The notes below the pieces were generated by a model. The model did not search any database. It was not told the DNA's origin and was given only the letters and a program-made list of their open reading frames with translations. Source: Acidimicrobiaceae bacterium (GTDB lineage Bacteria; Actinomycetota; Acidimicrobiia; Acidimicrobiales; UBA8190). Taken from it: a stretch of DNA of 35,278 nt. Each line of letters starts with the position of its first letter. The first letter of the stretch is position 1. The position numbers and the translations under genes were made by a program. The DNA lies in assembly GCA_003139255.1 (NCBI GenBank), contig PLIG01000092.1:12841-48118 (forward strand), written 5' to 3'. Below are positions 1-8,270 of the stretch, piece by piece.

Positions 1-2
1 TC

Positions 3-494
3 AAGGTCGGTGCCGCCACCGAGGTCGAGCTGAAGGAGAAGAAGCACCGAATCGAAGACGCGGTGTCCACTACCAAGGCGGCGATCGAAGAGGGCGTCGT
101 GCCGGGTGGCGGTGTGGCGCTTCTCCGGGCCCAACAGCACATCCTCGACCGCGCCGAGAAGCTCCAGGGCGATGAGGCCACCGGTTGTCGCATGGTTGCC
201 AAGGCTGTCGAGGAGCCGCTCAAGCAGATCGCGGTGAACGCCGGGCTCGAAGGCGGCGTGATTGTAGAGAAGGTGCGCTCGCTCAAGAAGGCCCATGGCC
301 TCAACGCCGAAACCGGCGAGTACGAGGACCTCTTCGACGCAGGTGTCATCGACGCTGCCAAGGTGACGCGCTCCGCGCTTCAGAACGCGGCCTCCATTGC
401 CGCTCTGTTCCTCACCATCGAAGCCGTCATCGTGGACAAGCCCGAGAAGGAGCAGGCTCCCGCCATGCCCGGTGGCGGCATGGACGACTTCTAA
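3..494 (+). CDS. groEL: Chaperonin GroEL, C-terminal part (5' end outside window)
   Basis: This is the 3' end of a 60-kDa chaperonin, which forms the ATP-driven double-ring folding chamber in the cytoplasm. The frame is open from the window edge, and the visible ~163 residues carry the family's conserved run: [19 protein letters not shown], then [15 protein letters not shown], and a Gly-Met-rich tail ending GGGMDDF. The tail lacks the His-rich end of many actinobacterial GroEL1 copies, so it resembles the housekeeping GroEL2 form; that assignment is inference. No groES is visible. A strong hairpin terminator follows 23 nt after the stop, so this is the end of a transcription unit. Confidence 0.97.
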   Translation, partial: KVGAATEVELKEKKHRIEDAVSTTKAAIEEGVVPGGGVALLRAQQHILDRAEKLQGDEATGCRMVAKAVEEPLKQIAVNAGLEGGVIVEKVRSLKKAHGLNAETGEYEDLFDAGVIDAAKVTRSALQNAASIAALFLTIEAVIVDKPEKEQAPAMPGGGMDDF

Positions 495-517
495 GAGCCT
501 GCGAGAGATATCTGACC

Positions 518-546
518 GAGGGGCGCCCGAGCGGGCGCCCCTCTTC
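518..546 (+). terminator. Hairpin terminator after groEL
   Basis: Positions 518-529 and 532-543 form a perfect 12-bp GC-rich inverted repeat with a 2-nt loop, followed by a short pyrimidine stretch (ttcgtct). The position just downstream of the groEL stop fits an intrinsic terminator. The T-run is weak, as is common in high-GC actinobacteria. Confidence 0.8.
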
Positions 547-595
547 GTCTGGCTCTGTTCCTTTGGGTGGTGGCGCAGGGTGTCAGACTTGGCGT

Positions 596-1303
596 GTGGC
601 ACCGACACCTGCCCGGCATCTCCCGTCCTCTCTCGCCCCGAGCGTCGGCTGGGCGGTTCTGCACCTCTTCTGCCGGGCAGGCCCGTCAACCGATGCCGAG
701 GCTGTCGTGCGCGCCGTAAAGGCGACCCGGGTGGCGGGTGACCAGGTGGTGACGGTGGCTCTTCTCGGGCACAAGGCCGACATCGGTGTCATGGCGCTAG
801 GACCCGACCTTTGGCGACTTCGCGCCCTGCAGACGGCGCTTCGGCTCGCCGGCCTCGAGCCCGCCTGCTCCTATGTGTCGCTGACCGAGGTGTCCGAGTA
901 CGCAGAGGGCGTCCCGGAGGAGATGAAGCAGGCTCGGCTTTACCCGAGGTTGCCTCCTGAGGAAAAACCAGCGTTCTGCTTCTATCCGATGTCGAGACGC
1001 CGTGGCCCGGGCGACAACTGGTACTCGCTCAGCTTCGACGAGCGCAAAGAATTGATGCTTGGTCACGGGGCGATGGGACGGCTCTTTCGCGGGCGGGTCC
1101 TCCAGCTCGTCACCGGGTCCACAGGCCTGGACGACTTCGAGTGGGGTGTGACGCTGTTCGGCGAGCACCCCGACGACCTGAAGGAGTGCGTCTACCGGAT
1201 GCGCTTCGACGAGGCCTCGGCACGCTTTGCCGAGTTCGGACCGTTCTGGACGGGCATGGTCGGTGAAATCGAGGGCGTGCTCGGCAGCGTCGTGTCGGGT
1301 TAG
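596..1303 (+). CDS. hemQ: Coproheme decarboxylase HemQ (chlorite dismutase family)
   Basis: HemQ oxidatively decarboxylates coproheme III to heme b, the last step of the coproporphyrin-dependent heme pathway of actinobacteria and firmicutes, in the cytosol. Family signatures are clear: GHKADIGVMALGPDL near residue 58; FYPMSRRRGPGDNWYSL with the catalytic Tyr near residue 130; GHG near residue 157 with the proximal heme His; then LQLVTGSTGLDDFEWGVTL and MRFDEASARFAEFGPF. The chosen GTG gives 235 residues, the usual length, and places SVGWAVLHLF at the N terminus as in relatives; the open frame further upstream overlaps groEL in another frame and is not homologous. No strong ribosome site precedes it. 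It lies 10 nt upstream of larE, probably in one transcript. Other heme genes are not in the window. Confidence 0.93.
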   Translation: MAPTPARHLPSSLAPSVGWAVLHLFCRAGPSTDAEAVVRAVKATRVAGDQVVTVALLGHKADIGVMALGPDLWRLRALQTALRLAGLEPACSYVSLTEVSEYAEGVPEEMKQARLYPRLPPEEKPAFCFYPMSRRRGPGDNWYSLSFDERKELMLGHGAMGRLFRGRVLQLVTGSTGLDDFEWGVTLFGEHPDDLKECVYRMRFDEASARFAEFGPFWTGMVGEIEGVLGSVVSG

Positions 1304-1313
1304 GGCTCCGGCT

Positions 1314-2207
1314 GTGAGCGTGCTCGAGGCGAAGCTGAAGGCGTTGCAGGCAGAGCTCGTCGCATTCGGCCGCGTCGTCGTAGCCTTCAGCGGCGGAGCG
1401 GACTCAGCCCTAGTGGCGCACGTGGCCACCGACACGCTCGGCGCGAGCAACGCTTTGTGCGCGACGGCGGTCTCGGCTTCGCTCGCCCCAGAGGAACTGG
1501 CGGATTGCAGGTCGCTCGCCTCGGAGTGGGGGCTTCGGTGGATCGCGGTCGAGACGACCGAGCTGTCCGATGCCGCCTACGCTGCGAACGGCACCGACCG
1601 CTGCTATCACTGCAAGTCGAACCTTTTGGAGGCGCTTGGTCCTCTCGCAGCTTCGGAGGCGGCCACTGTGGTGTTAGGGGTCAACGTGGACGACCTCGGC
1701 GATCACCGCCCCGGCCAGTCTGCTGCCGCGGAGCGTGGCGCGAAATTCCCGTTGGTCACGTCAGGGTTCACCAAGGCCGACGTGCGTGAGGTCTCGTGCC
1801 GGCTCGGGCTTCGGACGTGGGACAAGCCCGCGGCCGCGTGCCTGGCGTCGCGTGTGCCATATGGCGTCCCTGTGACTCTCGGCACGCTCACAAAGGTGGC
1901 CGACGCCGAGTCTGCGCTAAGAGAACTCGGGTTCCGCCAATTGCGCGTCAGGCACTACGGCGAGCTGGCGCGCGTGGAGCTCGAGGGCTCGGACCTGTCT
2001 GGTGCCGTCGACCGCCGCCATGAGGTGGTGGCTGCGGTCAAGGGCGCGGGATATCGGTATGTCACGCTCGACCTCGAAGGCTTCCGGTCGGGGAACCTGA
2101 ATGCTGCCCTTCACGACCGTACGGGGAGCGAAGGCCCGGAGTCCGCCTCACAGCTAGCCGACGTCTCACAGCTCACCGACGCCTCAGGAGACGCCGTCGA
2201 GAGCTGA
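1314..2207 (+). CDS. larE: LarE-like ATP-dependent sacrificial sulfur transferase
   Basis: LarE adenylates the pyridinium dicarboxylate mononucleotide and gives up a cysteine sulfur to build the nickel-pincer nucleotide cofactor. Seen here: the PP-loop SGGADSAL near residue 26, a CYHCKS segment, GVNVDDLGDHRPGQ, and KPAAACLASRVPYG, whose Cys is at the place of the sacrificial cysteine of the characterised enzyme. GTG at 1314 is preceded by a weak purine-rich stretch; an in-frame open stretch further upstream overlaps hemQ and is ignored. The last ~25 residues are a low-complexity Ser/Asp tail containing a short repeat (SQLADV / SQLTDA). larB, larC and a lactate racemase are absent from the window, so the enzyme served is unknown; stand-alone larE genes are common. 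Confidence 0.9.
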   Translation: MSVLEAKLKALQAELVAFGRVVVAFSGGADSALVAHVATDTLGASNALCATAVSASLAPEELADCRSLASEWGLRWIAVETTELSDAAYAANGTDRCYHCKSNLLEALGPLAASEAATVVLGVNVDDLGDHRPGQSAAAERGAKFPLVTSGFTKADVREVSCRLGLRTWDKPAAACLASRVPYGVPVTLGTLTKVADAESALRELGFRQLRVRHYGELARVELEGSDLSGAVDRRHEVVAAVKGAGYRYVTLDLEGFRSGNLNAALHDRTGSEGPESASQLADVSQLTDASGDAVES

Positions 2208-2259
2208 CCCTCTGGCCCTTAGGTCGTACCAGGAGTTATCGGTTTCGCAGGGGCTGGGA

Positions 2260-2314
2260 TTTCACTCAACGATCACCCGACGGTTACCGGCTGTTCGCGA
2301 ACTGTTCACCTTTC
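2260..2314 (+). promoter_or_regulatory. Array of five 11-bp PHO-box-like direct repeats upstream of pstB
   Basis: Five consecutive 11-nt units in perfect register: tttcactcaac, gatcacccgac, ggttaccggct, gttcgcgaact, gttcacctttc. They match the actinobacterial PHO-box style (11-bp direct repeats with a GTTCACC-like core), bound by PhoP/RegX3-type response regulators under phosphate limitation. The array ends 19 nt before the pstB ATG and very likely controls the whole pst operon, perhaps through the response regulator encoded at its end. The periodicity is read directly; function is inferred. Confidence 0.7.
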
Positions 2315-2333
2315 GTCGTTAGGTTGGGCCGCG

Positions 2334-3221
2334 ATGACTGAGGGCGGAGACTTCTCCGGCGCATCTAGGCGCGAGCCAGTATCGCTGAAGGCCTCCTCTG
2401 AGGTCGGCGTTTCCGGCGAGCTCTCTGCGAATGCAGCCACCGGGCGAGCACCGTCCGCCGTGCTTGCCTGTCCCACGCTGATGGCGCGTGAGGTCAGCGT
2501 CGGCTTCGGCTCGAAGACCGTGGTGTCGAACGTAAACCTCGAATTCCATCCCGGCACCATCACCGCACTGATCGGGCCCACCGGTTGTGGCAAGACCACG
2601 CTCCTGCGGTCGATCAACCGGATGAATGACAAGGTCCGCGGCTACTGGCGAAAGGGTTCGATCGAGCTCGAAGGGACGGAGGTCTCCGAAGCACACATGG
2701 ACCCGCTGGTGTTGCGCCGGCGGGTGGGCATGGTCTTCCAGCGGCCGAACCCGTTCCCGATGTCGATCCGGGACAACGTCGTGGTGGGGGTCAAGGTCCA
2801 CCGAATGGCTCCCCGCCACGAGCTGCCCGCAGTTGCGGAGCGCGTCTTAAAGCATGTCGGACTATGGGCCGCAGTTGCCGACCGGATGAGTGACTCCCCA
2901 TTTCGCTTGTCGGGCGGGCAGCAGCAGCTGCTGTGCCTCGCGAGGGCCCTGGCCGTGGAGCCCGACGTGCTCCTGCTCGACGAGCCCACCTCCTCCCTCG
3001 ACCCGCAGACGACTGAGATCGTCGAGGATCTCCTTCGTGAGCTTGCCCCTCGCCTCACGATGATCATCGTCACCCACAACCTCGCCCAGGCCCGGCGCGT
3101 CTCGCACAACACCGCCTTCCTCTACAACGGGCTGCTGGTGGAGGCCGGCGACACCAAGCAGATCTTCGAGGCACCGAACGAGCCCGAGACGGTTAGCTAC
3201 GTGAGCGGGAGGATCGGCTGA
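2334..3221 (+). CDS. pstB: Phosphate ABC transporter ATP-binding protein PstB
   Basis: PstB is the ATPase of the high-affinity PstSCAB phosphate importer, on the cytoplasmic face of the membrane. Motifs in order: Walker A GPTGCGKTT (residues 81-89), PstB-typical RSINRMND, Q-loop MVFQRPNPFPMSI, signature LSGGQQQ, Walker B VLLLDEPTSSLD, and the H-loop IIVTHN. The N terminus carries ~50 extra polar residues before the ABC core, so a start at the internal Met near residue 50 is possible; the 2334 ATG fits the position just after the PHO-box array. It is the first gene of a pstB-pstS-pstC-pstA-regulator operon, an unusual order, since pstB normally comes last. Confidence 0.95.
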   Translation: MTEGGDFSGASRREPVSLKASSEVGVSGELSANAATGRAPSAVLACPTLMAREVSVGFGSKTVVSNVNLEFHPGTITALIGPTGCGKTTLLRSINRMNDKVRGYWRKGSIELEGTEVSEAHMDPLVLRRRVGMVFQRPNPFPMSIRDNVVVGVKVHRMAPRHELPAVAERVLKHVGLWAAVADRMSDSPFRLSGGQQQLLCLARALAVEPDVLLLDEPTSSLDPQTTEIVEDLLRELAPRLTMIIVTHNLAQARRVSHNTAFLYNGLLVEAGDTKQIFEAPNEPETVSYVSGRIG

Positions 3222-3306
3222 CCTTTTGGTCGACCTCCTGCGAGGCGGATCCAAGAACAATTCTGATCTTCACCCAGAGAAAGCCTTCCGAAAGGAGTAC
3301 CACCCC

Positions 3307-4494
3307 ATGTCCACGCGCCGACCCACGCTCCCGCTCGCTGCGACGCGACGACGCAAGTCACGCCTTCTCGGGCCAGCTGGCGTGCTGTCAGTGTTGACGG
3401 CTGGCGCGCTCACGCTCGCGGCCTGCAGTTCGTCGAGCTCGTCCTCCACGACATCGACTACCGCGGCAGTGCGCCTGTCGAGCTTGGAGAAGTGGCCGAC
3501 CACTCCCGTCTCTGTAACCGAGTCGGGCTCGACCCTTCTCCAGCCGCTGTTTGCCGCATGGGCCAACGCCATCCACATCTCTTGGCCCACGGTCACTGTG
3601 CAGCCGGCCGGCGGCGGATCGGGTCAAGGTTTTGCCAACGCGGCCAGCGGCATCTCGAACATCGGTGGGTCTGACCCGTACCTGTCCCAGGCACAGCTTG
3701 CGCAGTACCCGGCACTCAAGAACATCCCCCTCGCCATCTCCGCGCAACAGGTGAACTACAACGTGGCCAACATCACCCCGGCCGGTACTCACCTCAAGCT
3801 GAGCGGCAAGGTGCTGTCAGCCATGTACCAGGGGACGATCACGAGCTGGAACGACCCTCAGATCACCGCCTTGAACCCGGGGGTCACGATTCCCTCGACC
3901 CCTGTGGCGGCGATCCACCGCTCGGACAGCTCAGGTGACACGTTCCTCTTCACGTCGTACCTGGCCGCGGCCGACCCGACAGGGTGGGGGACGAAGTACC
4001 CGGCGAACACGACCGAGCAGTGGCCGAACGCTCCAGGCTCTGCTGCGGCCCAGGGCAACGGCGGCATGGTCACCACCTGCGCCGCCACACCCGGATGTGT
4101 CGCTTACATCGGGATCAGCTACCTCGACCAAGCCAGCCAGAGCAAACTGGGGTACGCAGCGCTTCAGAACAAGTCCGGCAACTACGAGCTGCCTTCGGTC
4201 ACGACGGTTTCCGCTGAAGCAGCCGGCTTCGCCAATTCGACGCCTTCCAGCGGTGCGATCTCGATGATCTACGGCCCGCCGACTGACGGGTACCCGATCG
4301 TCAACTACGAGTACGCCATCGTCGGTAAGCAACCCGACGCTGCCCACGCACAGGCCGTGAAGGCCGTGCTGGCCTGGGCGGTGGACCCGAACGGCGGTAA
4401 CGCCCCGAGCTTCCTCGACAATGTGCACTTCGTGGCTCTTCCCACGCAGGTGGAGCAGATCGCGCTGAAGTTGATCTCCAAGGTCACGAGCTAG
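3307..4494 (+). CDS. pstS: Phosphate-binding lipoprotein PstS
   Basis: PstS captures phosphate outside the cell and hands it to the PstCA channel. The start is fixed by a strong AAAGGAG site at 3291-3297. The protein has a basic n-region, a hydrophobic segment and a lipobox ending LAAC, followed by a Ser/Thr-rich linker, as in lipid-anchored actinobacterial binding proteins. Phosphate-site segments are visible: TESGSTLLQPL, AGGGSGQG and HRSDSSGDTFLF, plus GGSDPYL and GKVLSAMYQGTITSWND typical of the family. Length is 395 residues. It lies 85 nt after pstB and 43 nt before pstC. No second PHO box is evident directly upstream, so it probably relies on the promoter before pstB. Confidence 0.95.
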   Translation: MSTRRPTLPLAATRRRKSRLLGPAGVLSVLTAGALTLAACSSSSSSSTTSTTAAVRLSSLEKWPTTPVSVTESGSTLLQPLFAAWANAIHISWPTVTVQPAGGGSGQGFANAASGISNIGGSDPYLSQAQLAQYPALKNIPLAISAQQVNYNVANITPAGTHLKLSGKVLSAMYQGTITSWNDPQITALNPGVTIPSTPVAAIHRSDSSGDTFLFTSYLAAADPTGWGTKYPANTTEQWPNAPGSAAAQGNGGMVTTCAATPGCVAYIGISYLDQASQSKLGYAALQNKSGNYELPSVTTVSAEAAGFANSTPSSGAISMIYGPPTDGYPIVNYEYAIVGKQPDAAHAQAVKAVLAWAVDPNGGNAPSFLDNVHFVALPTQVEQIALKLISKVTS

Positions 4495-4537
4495 GAAGAC
4501 ACCGCCCAATAGCGCTCCGCCGAGCCCGAGACCGCTG

Positions 4538-5719
4538 TTGACCACCACCTCCGAGCGCAGTCGGGGTCCGGCCAGCTCGCTGCTGGCGGGAAAGGCGGTC
4601 GGCAGCAGTTCCGGAGGCCCCGGGTCCGGGGAGGGACAAGGTTCAGCCGGCGGCTGGGGCTCGGGCGGTGCGGGCTGGGAGGGGTCGCCTCCTGCATCGC
4701 GACAGCGTTGGTGGCGCTTTGAGCAGATGTTGCCGCGCGGCTTGACCGTCGCCGTGTGGATACCACTCTTGGCGATCGTCCTGCTCGTAGTGGTGCTGGT
4801 CGTAAAGGCCGTTCCCGCCATTCGCTTCAACGGGTTGCACTTTTTCACGAGCGACGCCTGGAGCACGGGTAACGCCTTCGGGTCGGTGGTGACGACAGGC
4901 GGGGTACGACACTTCGTGGGTGCCTCCTACGGGGTGCTCCCCTTGGTCGTGGGCACACTGATCTCTTCGGCCATCGCCATCGCGCTGGCGGTGCCCATCG
5001 GTGTTGCCACCGCGTTGGTGATTGTCGAGAAGCTGCCGATGCGCGTCTCGTCGGGTGTGGGATTTTGCCTCGAGGTGTTGGCAGGTGTGCCCAGTGCCGT
5101 GTACGGCATCTGGGGGGTGCTCACGTTCGGGCCTTGGCTCGCGCACCACATCGACGGTCCGATCGCCCGGAACATGCCCGACGTGCCGGTGCTGCGCTGG
5201 TTCCGTGGCGCCGGCCCTCACAACGTGGTGGGGCAGGGCCACGACCTTCTCACGGGCGGGTTGATCCTGACCGTCATGATCCTGCCGATCATCGCGGCGA
5301 CCACCCGCGACCTGCTCCGTCAGGTGCCCAGGGCCACGGTGGAGGGAGCCACCGCCCTCGGTCTGACTGACGCGGAAGCGGTGAACACGGTCACGTTGCG
5401 CTGGGTCCGCTCGGGCATCATCGGAGCGTCGATGCTGGGCCTGGGACGCGCGCTCGGAGAGACGATCATGGTGGCAATGGTGGGGGGCGCCCTGCTTGGG
5501 TCCAGCCCACACTCGATCTTCAGCGCTTTCAACACCATCGCGGCCGCCATCGTCACCCAGCTCGAGGCCGCCTTGAGTGACCCGACAGGGCTTCAAGTGG
5601 GCACGCTCGCCGAGATCGCCCTCGTGCTCCTCGTCATCTCGCTCGCCGCCAACGTGATCGCCCGCTGGCTCGTGCAGCGTGGCGTGGGCACCGCCCTGCC
5701 CGTCGGAAGGGGGATCTGA
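4538..5719 (+). CDS. pstC: Phosphate ABC transporter permease PstC
   Basis: PstC forms half of the transmembrane phosphate channel. About six hydrophobic segments follow a ~65-residue Gly/Ser-rich cytoplasmic N-terminal extension. Family segments include GVLPLVVGTLISSAIAIALA, the loop EVLAGVPSAVYGIWG, and the permease EAA-like loop around VPRATVEGATALGLTDAEA with LGLGRALGETIMVAMVGG. The start used is TTG at 4538; the low-complexity N terminus makes it uncertain, and a start nearer the first membrane segment is possible. Its stop is followed after 1 nt by the pstA ATG, suggesting translational coupling. Confidence 0.93.
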   Translation: MTTTSERSRGPASSLLAGKAVGSSSGGPGSGEGQGSAGGWGSGGAGWEGSPPASRQRWWRFEQMLPRGLTVAVWIPLLAIVLLVVVLVVKAVPAIRFNGLHFFTSDAWSTGNAFGSVVTTGGVRHFVGASYGVLPLVVGTLISSAIAIALAVPIGVATALVIVEKLPMRVSSGVGFCLEVLAGVPSAVYGIWGVLTFGPWLAHHIDGPIARNMPDVPVLRWFRGAGPHNVVGQGHDLLTGGLILTVMILPIIAATTRDLLRQVPRATVEGATALGLTDAEAVNTVTLRWVRSGIIGASMLGLGRALGETIMVAMVGGALLGSSPHSIFSAFNTIAAAIVTQLEAALSDPTGLQVGTLAEIALVLLVISLAANVIARWLVQRGVGTALPVGRGI

Positions 5720-5720
5720 G

Positions 5721-6689
5721 ATGGCGGCGACGACGGGTGCCGCGCCACTTCCCACCGAGGCCACCACCTTCACCGAGCGTTCGCGCAGTGCCGGACTCGG
5801 CCGGCGCAAGATGAAGAACGCCCTTCTGTGGGGGAGCTGTACGATCGCCCTGGCGCTTGTGGTGTCCCCGCTTCTTTGGATCGTGATCGGGGTGATCGCC
5901 AAGGGCGTGTCGCACTGGCAGTGGAGCGCCCTCACTCACGACCACGCTTCGGCCTCGAGCCCGGGCCTTTTGAACGCGGTGATCGGAACCTTCACCCTCA
6001 TGGCCGGCATCGTGGTCATCGGCGGTGTGATCGGCATCGCGGGTGGGATCTACCTCGCGGAGTACTGCCCCGAAGGCAAGGGAAAGTTGCTGCGCGGCGC
6101 TTCTGAGGTGCTCTCGGGGGTGCCCTCGATCGTCCTCGGCTATGTGGGGTTCATCGCGCTGGTCGTGGGTTTCAAGGGCACGGGCATCCACTGGAGTTTC
6201 GGCCTTCTGCCCGCGTGGATCGTGGTGGCGGTGCTCGTGGTCCCCTATATCACCAAGTCGACCGAGGTGGCGATCCGCAACGTTCCCACCGCCTACAGAG
6301 AGGGGGCCGAGAGTCTCGGGCTCTCGAGCGGGTTCACGCTGCGAAAGCTCATCCTGAGACCGGCGCTCCCGGGAATCGTCACGGGTCTGATCTTCGCCGC
6401 CGCTATCTCGGTGGGTGAGACCGCGCCTCTCATCTACACGGCGCACTGGTCCGACCACACCAACTTCTCGCTGATCCACAGCGCGTTCGGCGGGGTCGGG
6501 TACCTCACCTACGGCGTGTTCGAGTTCCTGAACGAGCCGAGCGCCCACGACCACGTCTTGGCCAACGACGCCGCAATGATGCTTGTCGTCATCGTGCTTC
6601 TGCTCATCGTGGTATCGAGGGTTCTCGTCTCCCTCACTCAGCGGTACTCCCCAGATCGACCCCAACGCCTCGGCCGATCCGGGAAGTGA
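5721..6689 (+). CDS. pstA: Phosphate ABC transporter permease PstA
   Basis: Second channel subunit of the Pst importer. The ATG at 5721 follows the pstC stop by one base and has a GGAAGGGGG stretch about 10 nt upstream. Membrane segments alternate with the family's GIYLAEYCPEGKGKLLRGAS, LSGVPSIVLGYVGF and the EAA loop NVPTAYREGAESLGLSSGFT, then ISVGETAPLIYTA. At 322 residues it is a normal PstA length. The following response-regulator gene starts 20 nt downstream, so the operon reads through. Confidence 0.94.
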   Translation: MAATTGAAPLPTEATTFTERSRSAGLGRRKMKNALLWGSCTIALALVVSPLLWIVIGVIAKGVSHWQWSALTHDHASASSPGLLNAVIGTFTLMAGIVVIGGVIGIAGGIYLAEYCPEGKGKLLRGASEVLSGVPSIVLGYVGFIALVVGFKGTGIHWSFGLLPAWIVVAVLVVPYITKSTEVAIRNVPTAYREGAESLGLSSGFTLRKLILRPALPGIVTGLIFAAAISVGETAPLIYTAHWSDHTNFSLIHSAFGGVGYLTYGVFEFLNEPSAHDHVLANDAAMMLVVIVLLLIVVSRVLVSLTQRYSPDRPQRLGRSGK

Positions 6690-6708
6690 GTGGCAAGGCG
6701 GCGCCGTC

Positions 6709-7467
6709 GTGGGTGACGCCGAGGCGCCGCTTCGGATTCTGGTCGTTGAGGACGAGAAGTCCTATCGCGAGGCGCTGAGCGCCGGGCTGGCCAAGGAGGG
6801 GTACGCGGTCGAGCTGGCCGCGGACGGATCCGAGGGTCTGCGCCTCTTCGCCGAGAACCCACCGGATCTGGTGCTGCTAGATGTTCTGCTGCCCGGCATG
6901 CTGGGCACCGAGGTGTGCCGCCGCATGGGGGCGATCGCACCGGTCCCGGTGATCATGGTGAGTGCTCTTGACTCCGAGGTGGATGTCGTGCTCGGGCTCG
7001 AGATCGGCGCAGCCGACTACATCACCAAGCCTTACCACCTGCGCGAGCTCACAGCGCGAATCCAAGCCGTGCTGCGCAGGGTTGCGCCCCGGCCTGTCGG
7101 TCTGCCGGTCATCTCCGGGAGAGGCGCGCAGTGGGCGCCGGAGGTGGTGGTGGCTGGACCAGTTCGCATCGACTTCGCCCGACGTGAGGTGACCACTTCA
7201 CGGCGAGTCGTGCACCTGAGTCGCCGGGAGTTCGACCTGCTCGCATTGTTGCTCTCTCCTCCCGGTCAGGTGCACACACGTGAGGAGCTGATCGACAGGC
7301 TGTGGTCCGGGCGTGACCTTTCCGACACCCGCACCCTCGACACCCACATCCGGCGACTTCGAGTGAAGCTTGAGCGCGATCCCGCCGATCCGCAGTACCT
7401 GGTGACCGTGCGAGGTGTGGGGTTCCGCTTCGATGCCGAAGGGCGCGGGGAGCTCGAGCGCTGTTAG
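6709..7467 (+). CDS. OmpR/PhoB-family response regulator of the pst operon
   Basis: A two-component DNA-binding regulator. Residues 8-120 form the receiver domain: acidic pocket E14-D15, phospho-acceptor D58 in LVLLDVLLPG, S85, and K107 in YITKPYHLREL. Residues ~150-245 form a winged helix with LSRREFDLLALLL, DTRTLDTHIRRLRVKLE and TVRGVGFRF. By position it probably senses phosphate status like PhoP/RegX3 and may bind the PHO-box array before pstB; no histidine kinase or phoU is visible nearby, so the partner must be encoded elsewhere. GTG at 6709 is chosen because the receiver begins right after it; an ATG at 6583 would overlap pstA. Its TAG stop shares bases with the stop of the convergent Nudix gene. 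Confidence 0.9.
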   Translation: MGDAEAPLRILVVEDEKSYREALSAGLAKEGYAVELAADGSEGLRLFAENPPDLVLLDVLLPGMLGTEVCRRMGAIAPVPVIMVSALDSEVDVVLGLEIGAADYITKPYHLRELTARIQAVLRRVAPRPVGLPVISGRGAQWAPEVVVAGPVRIDFARREVTTSRRVVHLSRREFDLLALLLSPPGQVHTREELIDRLWSGRDLSDTRTLDTHIRRLRVKLERDPADPQYLVTVRGVGFRFDAEGRGELERC

Positions 7468-8171
7468 GCCTCGTGGCGCTCGACGCTGCGCCACACGGGC
7501 CGGCGAGGGCGGTCGAACAGCACGTCGAGGTGTTCGCCGCGCAGAGCCGCGAAGACATGATGCCCCCAGCGCTCTGCTCCGGCCAGTGGCTGGGGGAGGT
7601 GCTCGGGGGAGAACCACCCCACGTGCGAGGTCTCGAGTGGATGGGGTCGCAGCTCGCCGCCCGTGGCCCGGCAGTGGAAGACGAGCGAGTACAGGGCGAC
7701 TCTGGTGAACCCGAGGCGCAGTCCGTCGAGAACGGCGATGAGGCGGACCACTTCCGCCTCCACCCCGGTCTCCTCGAGCACCTCCTTCACCACCACCTCG
7801 GCTGCCGAGTAACCGACGTCGGCCCACCCGGTGGGATAGAGCCACACGCCGGAGTCGGCGCGCTGCACTAGGAGCAGCTCGCCTTTCTCGTTGCCCACGG
7901 CGGCCCCCACCGCGATCTTCGGGGTCACGTATCCGGGCACTCCCTTTCCCACGGCCCCGAGCCACTCCTCGACCAGCTCCCCGGCGTCCTCCACGCCGTT
8001 CGCCCCCAGGGTGGCGGCCACCGAGATGTCGGCCGCGACGCGCAGCACTTCCTCGAAGCGCTCGCGCTCGTAGAGGTTCTCGGTGAAGCCGAGGCCGGTG
8101 CGGGCGATGGCCGCCAGGCACTCGCTCCAGCGAAGCAGTTGACGGGTGGATACGGGACGATCCACGGTCAT
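7464..8171 (-). CDS. Nudix hydrolase with N-terminal helical domain
   Basis: A 235-residue Nudix (nucleoside diphosphate-X) hydrolase. The first ~75 residues form a helical N-terminal domain seen in a Nudix subgroup (RQLLRWSECLAAIARTGLGF). The Nudix box is GWADVGYSAAEVVVKEVLEETGV: Tyr replaces the first consensus Glu and Lys the Arg, but the metal-binding KEVLEE core is intact. That subgroup acts on ADP-ribose- or CDP-alcohol-like substrates; the substrate here is unknown. ATG at 8171 is chosen because the upstream open frame is low-complexity. It converges with the response regulator, the two stop codons sharing bases 7464-7467, leaving no room for a separate terminator. Confidence 0.88.
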   Translation of the reverse strand: MTVDRPVSTRQLLRWSECLAAIARTGLGFTENLYERERFEEVLRVAADISVAATLGANGVEDAGELVEEWLGAVGKGVPGYVTPKIAVGAAVGNEKGELLLVQRADSGVWLYPTGWADVGYSAAEVVVKEVLEETGVEAEVVRLIAVLDGLRLGFTRVALYSLVFHCRATGGELRPHPLETSHVGWFSPEHLPQPLAGAERWGHHVFAALRGEHLDVLFDRPRRPVWRSVERHEA

Positions 8172-8270
8172 GACGCTAATGCCGGAAGGCGCCGCCCGCA
8201 GCGTCGCACGGGGCTCGGCCCGACGGACCTCTGGCTGGGTGGTGCCGCCCGAGGTCCGGGGTGGGACAGA

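Noticed and set aside
185-595. Long in-frame extension upstream of hemQ
   Set aside because: It lies in another frame over groEL, is Arg-rich shadow sequence, and HemQ homology begins only after the GTG at 596.
4643-6665. Long minus-strand ORFs opposite pstC and pstA
   Set aside because: Composition is that of GC-rich antisense frames (runs of His, Arg, Asp) with no motif; the plus strand holds clear permeases.
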